The notes below the pieces were generated by a model, which ran no database searches, was not told the origin of the DNA, and saw only the letters and a program-made list of their open reading frames with translations. 64,000 nt of DNA, from assembly GCF_037201975.1 (NCBI RefSeq), contig NZ_CP147520.1, positions 682,001 through 746,000 on the forward strand. The letters run 5' to 3'. Of the stretch, positions 42,638 through 54,963 are shown piece after piece (within the stretch, counting starts at the first letter, position 1; every line of letters starts with the position of its first letter). The DNA is from Streptomyces sp. TG1A-60 (lineage in GTDB: Bacteria > Actinomycetota > Actinomycetes > Streptomycetales > Streptomycetaceae). The position numbers and the translations under genes were made by a program.

Positions 42638-43983
42638 TCACGGAGCGCACGCCGCCAGCAGTTCCTCCACCTCACAGGTCACGGCCTTGCCCAGGAGCTC
42701 CAGGTCGGGGACGGCCGCCGCGTCGGCGACGAGGCCGTAGTGGACGCTCCCCGGTACGTGGAGACGGCGACGGCGAGGGACTGCCCGTGGGCCAGCGGCG
42801 CGAGGGGATAGATCTCGGTCAGGGCGCAGCCGCCGAGCCGGAGGCCGAGGCTGGGGAGGGGCACGCTGGTGACGAGGATGTCGAACCAGAGACGGGCGGC
42901 CTGGCTCACCAGGGGCCCGCCCAGCCGGTGCCCGAGGGGCGGCACATGGTCGGCGAGGAGCGCGACCGCACCGGCGCCCCGGTGGGGACCGGCGTCCTTG
43001 TTGCGGTCCATCGCCGTACGGACCGTACGCAGCCGCCCCAGCGGATCCGGGTCGTCGACGGGCAGCTTCATCAGATACCCCGAGAGCCGGTTGCCCTGGG
43101 GGTGCGCCGTACGCGGCCGGCGCCTGGAGACGGGGATCAGGGCCCGGGGCACGATCCCTTCGCTGCCGTCCCCGCGCTCGTCCAGCCAGCGGCGCAGCGC
43201 GCCCGCGACGACGGCGATGAGGACGTCGTTGACGGTGCCGCCGACGGTCTTGCGGATGCGGTGCACGTCGTCGAGGTCGACGAGCACCCCGGTGGTACGC
43301 CGGGTACCGCTGGGCTCGCAGGTCAGCGCGGCGGCGGAGCGGGCACCGAGGGCCGCGTCCAGCGTGGTGCGGGCGACGGACGCGCCGATGTCGAGGGCGC
43401 GGCCGAGGTCGGAGAAGGCGCCCCGGACGAGTCCGGGCAGCCTGCGCACCTCGTCGACGAGACCGCGCGGCGGCTCCGCGGGGCGCGGCCGGGGCGTGGG
43501 CATGTCGGTGGGGTCCATGACTGCGGCGGCGAGCGTCAGCGCCCGCAGCCCGTCGGCCAGGGCGTGGTGGAACTTGAACAGCACGGCGAAGGAGGTGCCG
43601 TCCACCCCCGGCAGCACATGGGCTTCCCAGGGCGGCCGGCCGCGCTCCAGCGGGCACTCCATCAGCCGACCTGCCACCGCGTGGAAGTCGGCGGCCGGTG
43701 CGTGCAGCCGCACGTGGTCGAAGGGTTCGAAGTCGGCGACGGGCTCACGGGTCGCGCCGCCGAACGCCAGCGGCACCCGTACGTCCGGCAGCCATACGTC
43801 CCGGATGCGCATCCGCAGTCCGGGCACCCCGGCGGCGCGGGCTGCGAGCAGTTCGGCGGCGTGCGCTCCGGCGGTGGGAGAGTTCGCCGCGAAGACGCCC
43901 AGGGCGGCCAGGTGCATGGGGTGTGCGGCGGACTCGATGTTCCAGAACGCCAGGTCGAGTGGGGCGAGCGGGTCAGATGTCAA
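42638..43983 (-). pseudogene. Wax ester synthase/diacylglycerol O-acyltransferase (WS/DGAT) with C-terminal frameshift
   Basis: From ATG 43983 about 409 codons read correctly. The active-site motif HHALADG lies in FAVLFKFHHALADGLRALTL; also RPPWEAHVLPG, GGTVNDVLIAVVAGALRRWL, NRLSGYLMKLPVDD and VTSVPLPSLGLRLGG. At VAVSTYRG (near 42758) the frame breaks; the proper ending SVHYGLVADAAAVPDLELLG / KAVTCEVEELLAACAP follows in the next frame and stops at 42638. Adding one base after CGGGG restores it. The family makes wax esters or triacylglycerol from acyl-CoA. Probably functional if the missing G is a sequencing error in the G-run. Confidence 0.85.
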
Positions 43984-44209
43984 TGGCTTGCCTCGCGTCG
44001 ATGACGGGTGAGTCAGCAGTCAATCGCCCCTGCACAATCACGGTCAAGTACGATCACGCTACGCTCAGTTAACACCAGATTAAGTGCCGCCACATGCCGA
44101 AAGGCGGGACCCGTGGGACATCTGTGGCTACTCAGGAGCTATCACAACCCGCCCGGCCCAACGCGGCGCGACAGAGCGCACCCAGCCCCGCTCCCCCGCC
44201 CCCAGGGGC

Positions 44210-45430
44210 CTACGGCACCCGCTGGCCCTTCCCCAGGGCGATCACTCCGCCCGTGGAGACCGTGTACAGCTCGGCGTCCCGCTCCGGGTTGACTCCGATG
44301 GTGGCCCCCGGGGGCACCTGGACGTTCTTGTCGAGCACGGCGCCGCGCACGACCGCGCCCCGCCCGATGTGGACGTTGTCGTGCAGGACCGAGCCCTGCA
44401 CGACGGCACCCGGATCGACGACGACCCCGGGGGACAGGACGGACCGTGTCACCTGGCCGCGTATCAGAGAGCCCGCACTGATGATCGACTCGCCGGCGAT
44501 GCCGCCCGCGTTGAAGCGGGCCGGGGAGAGCTGGCCGGAACTGGTGTAGATGGGCCAGTCGCGGTTGAAGAGGTTGAACGCGGGGCGCTCGGCGATGAGG
44601 TCCATATGGGCGTCGTAGTACGCGTCGAGCGTGCCGACGTCCCGCCAGTAGCCCCGGTCGCGGTTGGTCTCGCCGGGCACGTGGTTGGCGCTGAAGTCGT
44701 ACAGCTGCGCCTCGCCCCGGTCGGTGAGCTGGGGCAGGATCGAGCCGCCCATGTCGTGCACGGAGCTCTCGTCCTCGGCGTCCCGCTGGAGTGCCTCCAC
44801 CAGGGCCTTGGTGGTGAAGAGGTAGTTGCCCATCGAGGCGAACACGCACTCGGGGTCGTCGGCCAGGCCGGGCGGGTCGGACGGCTTCTCCAGGAAGCGT
44901 TCGACGGTCCGGCCGTCGGAGCCGGGCGTGATCACACCGAAGGAGGAGGATTCCGTGCGCGGCACCCGTATGCCGGCCACCGTCACACCCGCGCCGCCCT
45001 CGATGTGCTGGGCCAGCATCTGGCGCGGGTCCATGCGGTAGACGTGGTCGGCGCCGAAGACCGCGATGTACTCGGGCTGTTCGTCGTGCACCAGGTTCAG
45101 GGACTGCAGGAGGGCGTCCGCGCTGCCCAGGTACCAGCGCGGGCCGAGCCGCTGCTGGGCCGGGACCGGGGTGACGTAGTTGCCGAGGAGGCTCGACATC
45201 CGCCACGTCGTGGTGATGTGCCGGTCCAGCGAGTGCGATTTGTACTGGGTCAGGACGCAGATCCGCAGGATGTCCGCGTTCACGAGATTGGAGAGGACGA
45301 AGTCCACGAGGCGGTACGTACCGCCGAAGGTCACCGCTGGTTTCGCACGGTCGGCGGTCAGAGGCATCAGCCTCTTCCCCTCGCCGCCCGCCAGTACGAT
45401 TCCCAGCACCGAAGGTCCACCGCGCCGCAT
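44210..45430 (-). CDS. glgC: Glucose-1-phosphate adenylyltransferase (ADP-glucose pyrophosphorylase)
   Basis: 406 residues from ATG 45430 ([10 protein letters not shown]). Nucleotidyltransferase domain 1-290 with [81 protein letters not shown] and [13 protein letters not shown]. The C-terminal left-handed beta-helix has hexapeptide repeats ([20 protein letters not shown]). It makes ADP-glucose for glycogen or maltose-1-phosphate. Upstream on the same strand, 45 bases away, is the GT4 glycosyltransferase gene that uses this donor. An in-frame GTG six codons earlier is possible, but GGAGAGGGG fits the ATG. Confidence 0.95.
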   Translation of the reverse strand: MRRGGPSVLGIVLAGGEGKRLMPLTADRAKPAVTFGGTYRLVDFVLSNLVNADILRICVLTQYKSHSLDRHITTTWRMSSLLGNYVTPVPAQQRLGPRWYLGSADALLQSLNLVHDEQPEYIAVFGADHVYRMDPRQMLAQHIEGGAGVTVAGIRVPRTESSSFGVITPGSDGRTVERFLEKPSDPPGLADDPECVFASMGNYLFTTKALVEALQRDAEDESSVHDMGGSILPQLTDRGEAQLYDFSANHVPGETNRDRGYWRDVGTLDAYYDAHMDLIAERPAFNLFNRDWPIYTSSGQLSPARFNAGGIAGESIISAGSLIRGQVTRSVLSPGVVVDPGAVVQGSVLHDNVHIGRGAVVRGAVLDKNVQVPPGATIGVNPERDAELYTVSTGGVIALGKGQRVP

Positions 45431-45475
45431 GCCGCCGCCCCTCTCCACCCGGTTGTGCCGAAGCCTGCCCTGTGA

Positions 45476-46627
45476 CTACCCCTGTTTGAGGACTTCCTCG
45501 TACAGGTGGACCGTGCGCCCGGCCACCGCGTCCCAGCCGAACTCCCGTAGCGCCCGCTCCCGTCCGGCCTCGCCCATCCGGGCGGCGGTACCGGGGTCGG
45601 CGAGGACCGTGTCGAGGGCGCGGCCGAGCCGCGCCTCGAAGTCGTCCCCGGTCGACACGAGGAGGCCCGTGGCGCCGTCCTCCACCACCTCCGGGATGCC
45701 GCCGACCCGCGACGCCACCACGGCCGTACCGCACGCCATGGCCTCCAGGTTGACGATGCCCAGGGGCTCGTACACCGACGGGCAGACGAACACGGCGGCG
45801 TGTGTGAGGAGCTGGACGACGTCCCGGCGCGGCAGCATCTGCGGGATCCAGAACAGGCCCTCGCGTACGCGGCTCAGCTCCGCGAAGAGATCGCGGAACT
45901 CCTGGTCGATCTCCGGGGTGTCGGGCGCGCCGGCGCAGAGCACGACCTGCACGGCCGGGTCGATGTCCCGTACCGCGCGCAGCAGGTGCGGAACGCCCTT
46001 CTGGCGGGTGATGCGGCCGACGAACAGGACGTACGGGCGGCCGGTGTCGAGACCGACGCGGCCGAGGACGTCCGTGCCGTGGTCCGGCCGGTAGAGGGAG
46101 GTGTCGATACCGTTGTGCACCACGTGGACCCTGGCCGGGTCCAGGGCCGGGTAGCAGCCGAGGATGTCCTCGCGCATGGCGCCGGACACGGCGATCACCG
46201 CGTCGGCGGACTCGATCGCGATGCGCTCGGCCCAACTGGACAGGGCGTAGCCTCCGCCCAGCTGCTCGGCCTTCCAGGGGCGCAGCGGCTCCAGCGAGTG
46301 GGCGGTCATCACATGCGGGATGCCGTGCAGCAGCTTGCCGAAGTGGCCGGCGAGGGCCGCGTACCAGGTGTGCGAGTGGAGCAGTTCGCGGCCTGCGAGA
46401 CCGGCGGCGATGGAGAGGTCCACGGAGAAGGTGCGCAGCGCGTCGTTGGCGCCGTCGAGCGCGGACCAGGGCCGGTGGCGTACGACGCCGCCGCCCGCTC
46501 CCTCGCCCCAGCAGTGCACGTCCAGATCGACGAGGGATCTCAACTCGTGGGCGAGGAACTCGACATGGACACCCGCGCCACCGTAGACGTCCGGCGGATA
46601 CTCCCGGGTCAGCAGGCCGACTCGCAC
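45476..46627 (-). CDS. glgA: GT4-family glycogen synthase / maltose-1-phosphate synthase (GlgA/GlgM, actinobacterial type)
   Basis: 383 residues from GTG 46627. N-terminal Rossmann lobe starts RVGLLTREYPPDVYGGAGVH, with LLHSHTWYAALAGHF and MTAHSLEPLRPWKAEQLGGG. The C-terminal lobe holds the donor site LFVGRITRQKGVPHLLRAV and VCPSVYEPLGIVNLEAMACG (E-x7-E). This short, GT4-type enzyme is the corynebacterial/mycobacterial group; the mycobacterial member (GlgM) makes maltose-1-phosphate from ADP-glucose and glucose-1-phosphate for the GlgE pathway. Its pairing with glgC, 45 bases downstream, fits. Which of the two reactions dominates here cannot be seen. Confidence 0.92.
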   Translation of the reverse strand: MRVGLLTREYPPDVYGGAGVHVEFLAHELRSLVDLDVHCWGEGAGGGVVRHRPWSALDGANDALRTFSVDLSIAAGLAGRELLHSHTWYAALAGHFGKLLHGIPHVMTAHSLEPLRPWKAEQLGGGYALSSWAERIAIESADAVIAVSGAMREDILGCYPALDPARVHVVHNGIDTSLYRPDHGTDVLGRVGLDTGRPYVLFVGRITRQKGVPHLLRAVRDIDPAVQVVLCAGAPDTPEIDQEFRDLFAELSRVREGLFWIPQMLPRRDVVQLLTHAAVFVCPSVYEPLGIVNLEAMACGTAVVASRVGGIPEVVEDGATGLLVSTGDDFEARLGRALDTVLADPGTAARMGEAGRERALREFGWDAVAGRTVHLYEEVLKQG

Positions 46628-46721
46628 CCGGAACCCCCTGTCTCAGCGGCTGGTTCCCACATGGTCACTCAGAAGGGGCGGTTGGGGAAGACCGCGATGC
46701 GGCGCGGTGCCGCGCCGGAGG

Positions 46722-47441
46722 TCAGGTGCGGCCGGGCGGCCGGTCGAAGCAGCAGTCGCCGCACAGTCCGCCGCCGGGCAGCCGGTAGTAGAGGCAGCAG
46801 CTGCGGCGCCGGCACGTCACCTCGTCGAGCGTGCCGGCCAGGTCGGGGTGCGCGAACAGTCCGGTGGCGAGGGAGCGAGCCCGATTCCCCACCTCCGCAC
46901 GGCCGTTGGCGAGGGCCCACCGGTCGATCTGACGCACGGCGCCCATGAGCGCGGACGCCGCGTTCCCCCACAGCAGGCGTGCGGAGACGGGCAGTTGGGC
47001 GCGTAGCGCAGCCGCCAGCGGCACCAGATGGGCGTCCCGTACGACCTCGCCGATCCGCTCGGCGGGCAGGCCGCGCACCTCGGTCAGCCACAGCTCGTCC
47101 GGGGCGCTCGCGTCGGCGTCCCAGCGCATGAGGCGCGGATCGAGGTCGGGCACGCGGTCGTACAGCGCGGCGGCACCGAGGGCCACCGACCACAGACGCG
47201 CGGCGAACCCGAGGTGGGCGATGGAGGCGGCCACACGCGGTTCCGGGGCCCGTACGCTCCGCGCGACCTTCTGGACACGGAAAATTACGGGATTCTCATA
47301 AACCTCCCTGTCCGTCTGGGCATCCCGTGCCGCGTAGGCCTCAGCGAGGGTGGGCAGCGGGCGGTGCGGCGGCTCTCCCGTGCGTAGTACGAAGAAGCCG
47401 CCGAGGGCGGAGAGGGCGGTGAGGCCGGGGTCGCGATCCAC
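46722..47441 (-). CDS. FhuF-like (2Fe-2S)-binding protein
   Basis: 239 residues from GTG 47441. The C-terminal cysteine motif TCRRRSCCLYYRLP / GGGLCGDCCF (residues about 208-232) is the C-C-x10-C-x2-C arrangement of ferric iron reductase FhuF proteins, which bind an unusual 2Fe-2S cluster. The remainder is helical (FAARLWSVALGAAALYDRVP, LWLTEVRGLPAERIGEVV, LLWGNAASALMGAVRQIDRW). FhuF releases iron from siderophores in the cytoplasm. Siderophore genes are not next to it, so its donor complex is unknown. Coding is clear from composition and the motif. Confidence 0.85.
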   Translation of the reverse strand: MDRDPGLTALSALGGFFVLRTGEPPHRPLPTLAEAYAARDAQTDREVYENPVIFRVQKVARSVRAPEPRVAASIAHLGFAARLWSVALGAAALYDRVPDLDPRLMRWDADASAPDELWLTEVRGLPAERIGEVVRDAHLVPLAAALRAQLPVSARLLWGNAASALMGAVRQIDRWALANGRAEVGNRARSLATGLFAHPDLAGTLDEVTCRRRSCCLYYRLPGGGLCGDCCFDRPPGRT

Positions 47442-47670
47442 GAGGACGAGTAGTACCAGGGCCCGCAGGCGCGCTCACCCGCCAGGCCTGCACTCCGTGT
47501 CGCCGGTCCTGAGTATGACGGCGGGCCCGTCGTACTCCATCGGCAGTAGGACGCATTGAGTGCTCAGGTACGACGACGCGAACCAGTTCGCGCGGCATTG
47601 TGGTGACCATGAGAGCCAACCGTTCGCCGCGCCGGGCCGGTAGAGCCCGCACTTCGCCGAGGAGCCGCAC

Positions 47671-48789
47671 ATGAGCGCCCTCGCGTTGTCCGTGTTGCTG
47701 TCGTTCGTCTCCGCCGTCGCGTACGCGGGCGGGGCGATCGTGCAGGAGCGTGTCGCGGTGTCCTCGCCCGGTCAGTCCTACGCGCCGCTGCGCCGGCCGG
47801 GCTGGTGGGCCGCCGTCGGGCTGAACGGCCTCGGTGGGCTGCTGCACGTGGTGGCCCTGGCCTACGGCCCGCTGAGCCTGGTGCAGCCGCTGGGCGCGCT
47901 GACCATCGTCTTCGCCCTGCCCATGGCGGCGCTCTTCGTGGGCCGCAAGGCGGGGGCGACGGCCTGGCGGGGCGCGATCATGGCGACGGTGGGCCTCGTG
48001 GGTTTGCTCTCGCTGGTCGGCTCGGCCGAGGTGCAGTCCCTGGACACCGCGCAGCGGGTGATGGTGGCCGTGGCCAGCGGTGGCGCGGTGGCCGCGCTGA
48101 CGGTGGCGGGCCGCGCCGCGCACCGGCACCCGGCGGTGCGCAGCATCCTGCTGGCGGTCGCCTCCGGTGTCGCGTTCGGCATGTCCTCGGTGTTCACGAA
48201 GACGGTCGCGGTGGACTGGACGGACGGCATCGCGATCTCCGACCTGCCGACCCTCGCGCTCATAGGGGTCTTCGCGACGGCCGGTCTGCTGCTGTCCCAG
48301 GCGGCCTACCGGAGCGGTGGCCTCGCGGCCCCGCTCGCCACGCTGACCGTGGTGAACCCGGTGGTGGCGGCCGCGGTCGGCATCACGATGTTCGGCGAGA
48401 CGTTCCGCTACGGCACGACCGGCACCCTTCTCGCCCTGGGCTGCGGGGTCGTCTCGGCGGGCGGTCTGATCCTGCTGACCACCGAGCGTCTCGGCGACGG
48501 GGTGCGGGCGGAGCGGGCCGACGACGTCACGGTCACGGCCGCCGACCGGGAGGCCCGCGCGGTGGCGGAACTGCTCGCGGGGCTGCCCCGGCAGTCCGCC
48601 GGGGTCCCGGCCGCCGCCGACGCGATCGACCTGGACCAGCCCGTGGTCGTACCGGCCCCGTTCCTGCGCAGGAGCACGGCGTATGGGGACGACGGTCCGC
48701 CCGGCCGGTTGCTGCCGCAGCCGTTCCACGGCGAGCTGTACGTGCCGCGGCCCCTCCTCGACCGGCATCGCGACCGCGTCAGGTCCTGA
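47671..48789 (+). CDS. DMT-superfamily membrane transporter
   Basis: 372 residues from ATG 47671 with GAGGAG just upstream. About nine to ten membrane helices: ALSVLLSFVSAVAYAGGAIV, GLLHVVALAYGPLSLVQPLG, LTIVFALPMAALFVGR, IMATVGLVGLLSLVG, RVMVAVASGGAVAALTVAG, SILLAVASGVAFGMSSVFTK, LALIGVFATAGLLLSQAAY, PLATLTVVNPVVAAAVGITM and LLALGCGVVSAGGLILLTT. A cytoplasmic tail of about 90 residues follows. The LSLVQPLGAL motif is common in the NIPA/EamA-like group of actinobacteria. Substrate unknown. The 229-base gap to the divergent FhuF-like gene holds no gene I could support. Confidence 0.85.
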   Translation: MSALALSVLLSFVSAVAYAGGAIVQERVAVSSPGQSYAPLRRPGWWAAVGLNGLGGLLHVVALAYGPLSLVQPLGALTIVFALPMAALFVGRKAGATAWRGAIMATVGLVGLLSLVGSAEVQSLDTAQRVMVAVASGGAVAALTVAGRAAHRHPAVRSILLAVASGVAFGMSSVFTKTVAVDWTDGIAISDLPTLALIGVFATAGLLLSQAAYRSGGLAAPLATLTVVNPVVAAAVGITMFGETFRYGTTGTLLALGCGVVSAGGLILLTTERLGDGVRAERADDVTVTAADREARAVAELLAGLPRQSAGVPAAADAIDLDQPVVVPAPFLRRSTAYGDDGPPGRLLPQPFHGELYVPRPLLDRHRDRVRS

Positions 48790-48817
48790 GCGGGAGGCCG
48801 CAATCCGGCCTCCCGCT
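48789..48817. terminator. Bidirectional hairpin between the DMT transporter and rpf genes
   Basis: AGCGGGAGGCCG (48789-48800), 5-base loop, CGGCCTCCCGCT (48806-48817). It begins at the transporter stop codon and ends 6 bases before the rpf stop, serving both convergent genes. Confidence 0.9.
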
Positions 48818-48822
48818 CCGTG

Positions 48823-51782
<2,960 letters not shown>

Positions 51783-51860
51783 GGGCCCCGAGGAAGCGGG
51801 GGCGCGCTGCCGGTCGGCGACCGCGGGTCGCGTGTGGCCGGCCGAGCACCCCTGGCATGC

Positions 51861-51900
51861 GATGCGGCCCGGCGTGGAGTACTCCGCGCCGGGCCGCATC
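51861..51900. terminator. 40-bp near-perfect palindrome between gnd and the proline-rich gene
   Basis: GATGCGGCCCGGCG (51861-51874) pairs with its exact complement (51887-51900), and the centre GGAGTACTCC is itself a palindrome, so almost the whole 40 bases is symmetric. It is 79 bases after gnd and 17 before the opposing gene's stop: a shared terminator. Confidence 0.85.
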
Positions 51901-51916
51901 TCGTCCTGCCTTTGCC

Positions 51917-52120
51917 TTACGACAGCGGACCCGGTTTCGGTTCGCCGGGGACCGGGTCCGGGCCCGGGGGCTTGGGGACCGGATCCGGTTCCGGGGTGGG
52001 GCGGGGGTCGGGAGTGGGGACGGGGTCCGGGAAGGGGGGCGCCGGAGCGGGGTCCGGGCGGTCGGGGCTCGGGCCCGGGGTGGGGCCGGGCGGTACGGGG
52101 TCCGGGGTGGGGTGCGTCAT
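51917..52120 (-). CDS. Short proline-rich protein (DPVP/PGP repeats)
   Basis: 67 residues from ATG 52120, preceded by TGGAGGA at good spacing. The product is about 45% Pro with Asp, Glu, Gly and Lys: THPTPDPVPPGPTPGPSPDR ... PEPDPVPKPPGPDPVPGEPK. No signal peptide or membrane helix, so presumably a disordered cytoplasmic peptide. The opposite strand is G-rich with repeated GGGTCCGGG words. It could also be non-coding low-complexity DNA; the ribosome-binding site and terminator placement favour a gene. Confidence 0.5.
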   Translation of the reverse strand: MTHPTPDPVPPGPTPGPSPDRPDPAPAPPFPDPVPTPDPRPTPEPDPVPKPPGPDPVPGEPKPGPLS

Positions 52121-52240
52121 CGCGTCCTCCAGCCAGTGGGTACGTCGGCCATGGACTTGTGCCACGGGTACCCGTCGCCCGCACGGGCAGTCACCCGGTC
52201 GGCGGAGCTGCCACGGCCGTGCCGGAGTCGGGCAAGCCTC

Positions 52241-52585
52241 TCAGAACCCCTCGGGGTGGGCGACGAGCCGGCCCTTCGCGGCACGCATCAGTTCCGAATC
52301 CGCGGCCGGGGCCTCCTCGGGGTGGCGTTCGGCCCACTTCACGACGTACGGGCACAGGGGCGCCACGGCGGCACCCTCACGGGTCGCGATGCCGTACAAC
52401 TCCCGGACCAAGGAGCCCGCGACACCCTCTCCCTCGTACGCGGACCCGACGATCGTGTGGACCGGGACCAGCGCGGGCCGCGGGGTTTCGAGGACGAAGT
52501 ACTGGATGTGACCGGCGAGTTCGTCCCCGGTGAAGGCCTCAAGTCGGTCGGCCGCCCGGTCGTCGCGGATCTGTACGTCGCTCAT
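52241..52585 (-). CDS. Small GNAT-like N-acetyltransferase (YjdJ/Acetyltransf_CG type)
   Basis: 114 residues from ATG 52585 (MSDVQIRDDRAADRLEAFTG). Compact family of about 95-110 residues: ELAGHIQYFVLETPRPALVP, VHTIVGSAYEGEGVAGSLVR (acetyl-CoA loop) and PLCPYVVKWAERHPEE, the last ending in the HPE motif typical of these proteins. Substrate unknown. It follows panD on the same strand after 46 bases, so they may share a transcript. Confidence 0.88.
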   Translation of the reverse strand: MSDVQIRDDRAADRLEAFTGDELAGHIQYFVLETPRPALVPVHTIVGSAYEGEGVAGSLVRELYGIATREGAAVAPLCPYVVKWAERHPEEAPAADSELMRAAKGRLVAHPEGF

Positions 52586-52631
52586 GGCACTCCTCGCGTG
52601 GGGTCGGGACGCCGGGCTGTCTCGCGTGACC

Positions 52632-53051
52632 TCAGCCGGTGACGGCCTGCGGGCTGCGCCGCTGGTCAGAACCCGGCACCGGCTCGGAGGCGTCCGCTCC
52701 CAGGGCCACGATCCGGTTGTCGCGGTCCACATGCACGACCCTGGGTTCCAGGGTCCGGGCCTCGGCGTCGGAGACCTGAGCGTAACTGATGATGATCACC
52801 AGGTCTCCGGGGTGGACGAGATGGGCCGCCGCACCGTTGATCCCGACGACCCCCGAACCGCGCTCACCCTCGATGACGTACGTCTCCAGGCGGGCGCCGT
52901 TGGTGATGTCGACGATGTGCACCAGCTCGCCGGGCAGCAGATCGGCGGCGTCGAGCAGGTCGGCGTCGATGGTCACGGACCCGACATAGTGCAGGTCGGC
53001 CTGGGTGACCGTGGCACGGTGGATCTTGGACTTGAACATCGTACGAAACAC
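52632..53051 (-). CDS. panD: Aspartate 1-decarboxylase PanD
   Basis: 139 residues: [20 protein letters not shown] / [20 protein letters not shown]. The proenzyme cuts itself between Gly24 and Ser25 (HYVG|SVTID) to form the pyruvoyl cofactor; Lys9 and Tyr22 of the active site are present, as are [19 protein letters not shown] and [20 protein letters not shown]. It converts aspartate to beta-alanine for pantothenate and coenzyme A. A C-terminal extension of about 20 residues is normal in actinobacteria. The 199-base gap to the biosynthetic cluster has no clear gene. Confidence 0.96.
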   Translation of the reverse strand: MFRTMFKSKIHRATVTQADLHYVGSVTIDADLLDAADLLPGELVHIVDITNGARLETYVIEGERGSGVVGINGAAAHLVHPGDLVIIISYAQVSDAEARTLEPRVVHVDRDNRIVALGADASEPVPGSDQRRSPQAVTG

Positions 53052-53250
53052 GGAAACTCCCGGTATGTCTGCTCCCTGCCCGCTATTCGCAGGTCAAGGG
53101 CGGTCTCCGGAGAGTACAACGATTCGCACGGGGCGCAAGCGCCAGTACTCCAGCACTGCCGGCCGCACCATGAACTGCCAGTTCGGCGTCTTCGCCACCT
53201 GCGCCGGCTCCGCAGGCGGCGTTCTGGTGGATCTGCCGCGCTGCCCCTCA

Positions 53251-54963
53251 TCAGCCTCGCGAGCGCCCTGTGGTCAGTCCCGAGCCGGGGCGCCGAGTCG
53301 CTCGGGACATCAGGGTGCGGTAGCAGACCTTGCCGGTGGGGCCGAGGGGCATCTCGTCCACCACCAGGAGATGTTCGGGGTGTTTCCGGCGGGCCAGGCC
53401 ACGGTCCCCCAGGTGGGTCGTGAGGTCGGACAGCGTGGGAAGGGGTGTGCCCGGGGTCGGGCGGACGCAGGCGCACAGTCGTTCCCCCAGGTCCGGGTCG
53501 GGCACCGGGACGCAGACCGCCTCGGCCACCGCCGGATGGGTGCCGAGTTCGCGTTCGACCTCGGCAAGGCTGATGTTGAGACCGCCGCGCACGGCGATGC
53601 GTTTGAGCCGGCCCAGGACGTGCAGCCTTCCGCGCTCGTCCAGCCGGCCGACGTCGCCCGTGCGCACCCAGCCGTCGGGGGTTCGGTAACGGGCGTCCAG
53701 TTCGGGCGCGTTGACGTAGCACAAGGGGGTCATGGGGCCCAGGGCCTCGATCTGGCCGGTCCGCCCCGTGGGCAGCGGCGTGCCGTCGGGGCCAGTGACC
53801 CGGATCCGGGCGACCTCGGGGTCCGGGGTGCCGACGCTGTCGCCCGGCGGGTGGCTTTCTCCCGCCGTGTGGCAGTTCACCCCGTCCGAGGAACCGTAGA
53901 CGGTCACCACCGGCCGGCCGAACCGTTCACGGGACGCACGGGCGATGGCCGTCGGCAGAGCGGCGCCGCTGGAGACGACGGCGTACAACGACGATGTCTC
54001 CTCGCCCGGCCACGCCGGGAGGTCGGTGATCCGGCGGAGCATGGTGGGCACCGCGAAGAGGTGGGTGGGACGATGCTCGGCGACCATCCGCAGCGCCTCC
54101 GCCGGGTCGAAGGCCGACCGCACGATCAGGGTGCCGCCGAGGGCGGCGAGGGTGACCGGTGTGCCCAGGGAACCGAAGGAGGAGGCCAGCGGGACGAGGA
54201 CGAGGTGGCGGGGCGGCAGCGTGGTGTCGGGGTGCAGGCTCCGGACGTACCGCGCACGGCCGCCGGCCAGGGCGTGATGGCTGTAGGCGACCATCTTCGG
54301 CTCGGCTTCGGAACCGGACGACACCAGGATGCGGGCGGGTCCGTACGGGTCGGCCGGCCGTGGCCGCCAGGAGCGACGGGCCGGGGTGCGCGGGGCGTGC
54401 AGCCCGTGCGTCCGTCCGGCGCCCGGGCCGGGTGCGAACACGGTACGCAGGTGAGCAAGATCCGCGACGGCCTGTGCCTGGCGGGCCGATGCGAGGACGG
54501 CGCCGCGGGCCCGCGAGCGGGCGAGCAGCTGCCGGACGTCACGGTCATCGCCGCCCGGGGGGATCGGGAGGGCCACCGAGCCGATCGCGTAGACGGCGAG
54601 TTCCGCGGCCACGGCGTCGCGCCCGTTGGGCAGCAGGAGCGCCACCACGTCCCCGGCCCCCAGGTCCGCCCGGGCGAACAGGGCGGCGATCCGGCGCACT
54701 TCGGCGTCCAGCGCCGCATAGGAGAGCACTCCGGCGTCGTCCACCAGCGCCTGGCGGCCCGGGTGTTCGCGGACCCGGGCGGTGAACAGTGCGTAGAGAT
54801 CGGTGTCCGGGCACAGGTCCGCCGTCACCCAGGCGCTTCGCTGGGCGCGGGGCACCAGGTCCGGGAAGCGCACTCCGGCGCGTGAGGTCCACACCGGCTG
54901 CCCGCCCCGGCTCGCGGGCGAGGCGGTACGGCGGCTGGTCGCGGGGGCGGCTGCGGATGTCAT
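53251..54963 (-). CDS. Adenylate-forming acyl ligase (AMP-binding, class I ANL superfamily)
   Basis: 570 residues from ATG 54963, overlapping the preceding CoA-transferase stop (ATGA). N-terminal 35 residues are Ala/Ser/Arg-rich. ANL motifs: A3-like ILVSSGSEAEPKMVAYS, A5-like VVTVYGSSDGVN, A7/A8 RTPDGWVRTGDVGRLDERGR and LKRIAVRGGLNISLAEVE, and the C-terminal catalytic Lys in PLGPTGKVCYRTL. It activates a carboxylic acid to the acyl-AMP, then CoA or a carrier protein. Specificity cannot be read. Last gene of the visible cluster; probably cooperates with the upstream CoA-transferase and the second ligase at 57820. Confidence 0.87.
   Translation of the reverse strand: MTSAAAPATSRRTASPASRGGQPVWTSRAGVRFPDLVPRAQRSAWVTADLCPDTDLYALFTARVREHPGRQALVDDAGVLSYAALDAEVRRIAALFARADLGAGDVVALLLPNGRDAVAAELAVYAIGSVALPIPPGGDDRDVRQLLARSRARGAVLASARQAQAVADLAHLRTVFAPGPGAGRTHGLHAPRTPARRSWRPRPADPYGPARILVSSGSEAEPKMVAYSHHALAGGRARYVRSLHPDTTLPPRHLVLVPLASSFGSLGTPVTLAALGGTLIVRSAFDPAEALRMVAEHRPTHLFAVPTMLRRITDLPAWPGEETSSLYAVVSSGAALPTAIARASRERFGRPVVTVYGSSDGVNCHTAGESHPPGDSVGTPDPEVARIRVTGPDGTPLPTGRTGQIEALGPMTPLCYVNAPELDARYRTPDGWVRTGDVGRLDERGRLHVLGRLKRIAVRGGLNISLAEVERELGTHPAVAEAVCVPVPDPDLGERLCACVRPTPGTPLPTLSDLTTHLGDRGLARRKHPEHLLVVDEMPLGPTGKVCYRTLMSRATRRPGSGLTTGRSRG

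Noticed and set aside
47442..47672. Minus-strand frame ending YLSTQCVLLPMEYDGPAVIL... and plus-strand frame ending SMTAGPSYSIGSRTH
   Set aside because: Both have plausible codon bias, but neither has a ribosome-binding site, and the minus frame would have to start inside the DMT transporter start. The space is more likely the divergent promoter region.
53080..53250. Plus-strand ATG frame MNCQFGVFATCAGSAGGVLV before the cluster
   Set aside because: It continues only as an antisense reading of the acyl-ligase gene and has no ribosome-binding site.
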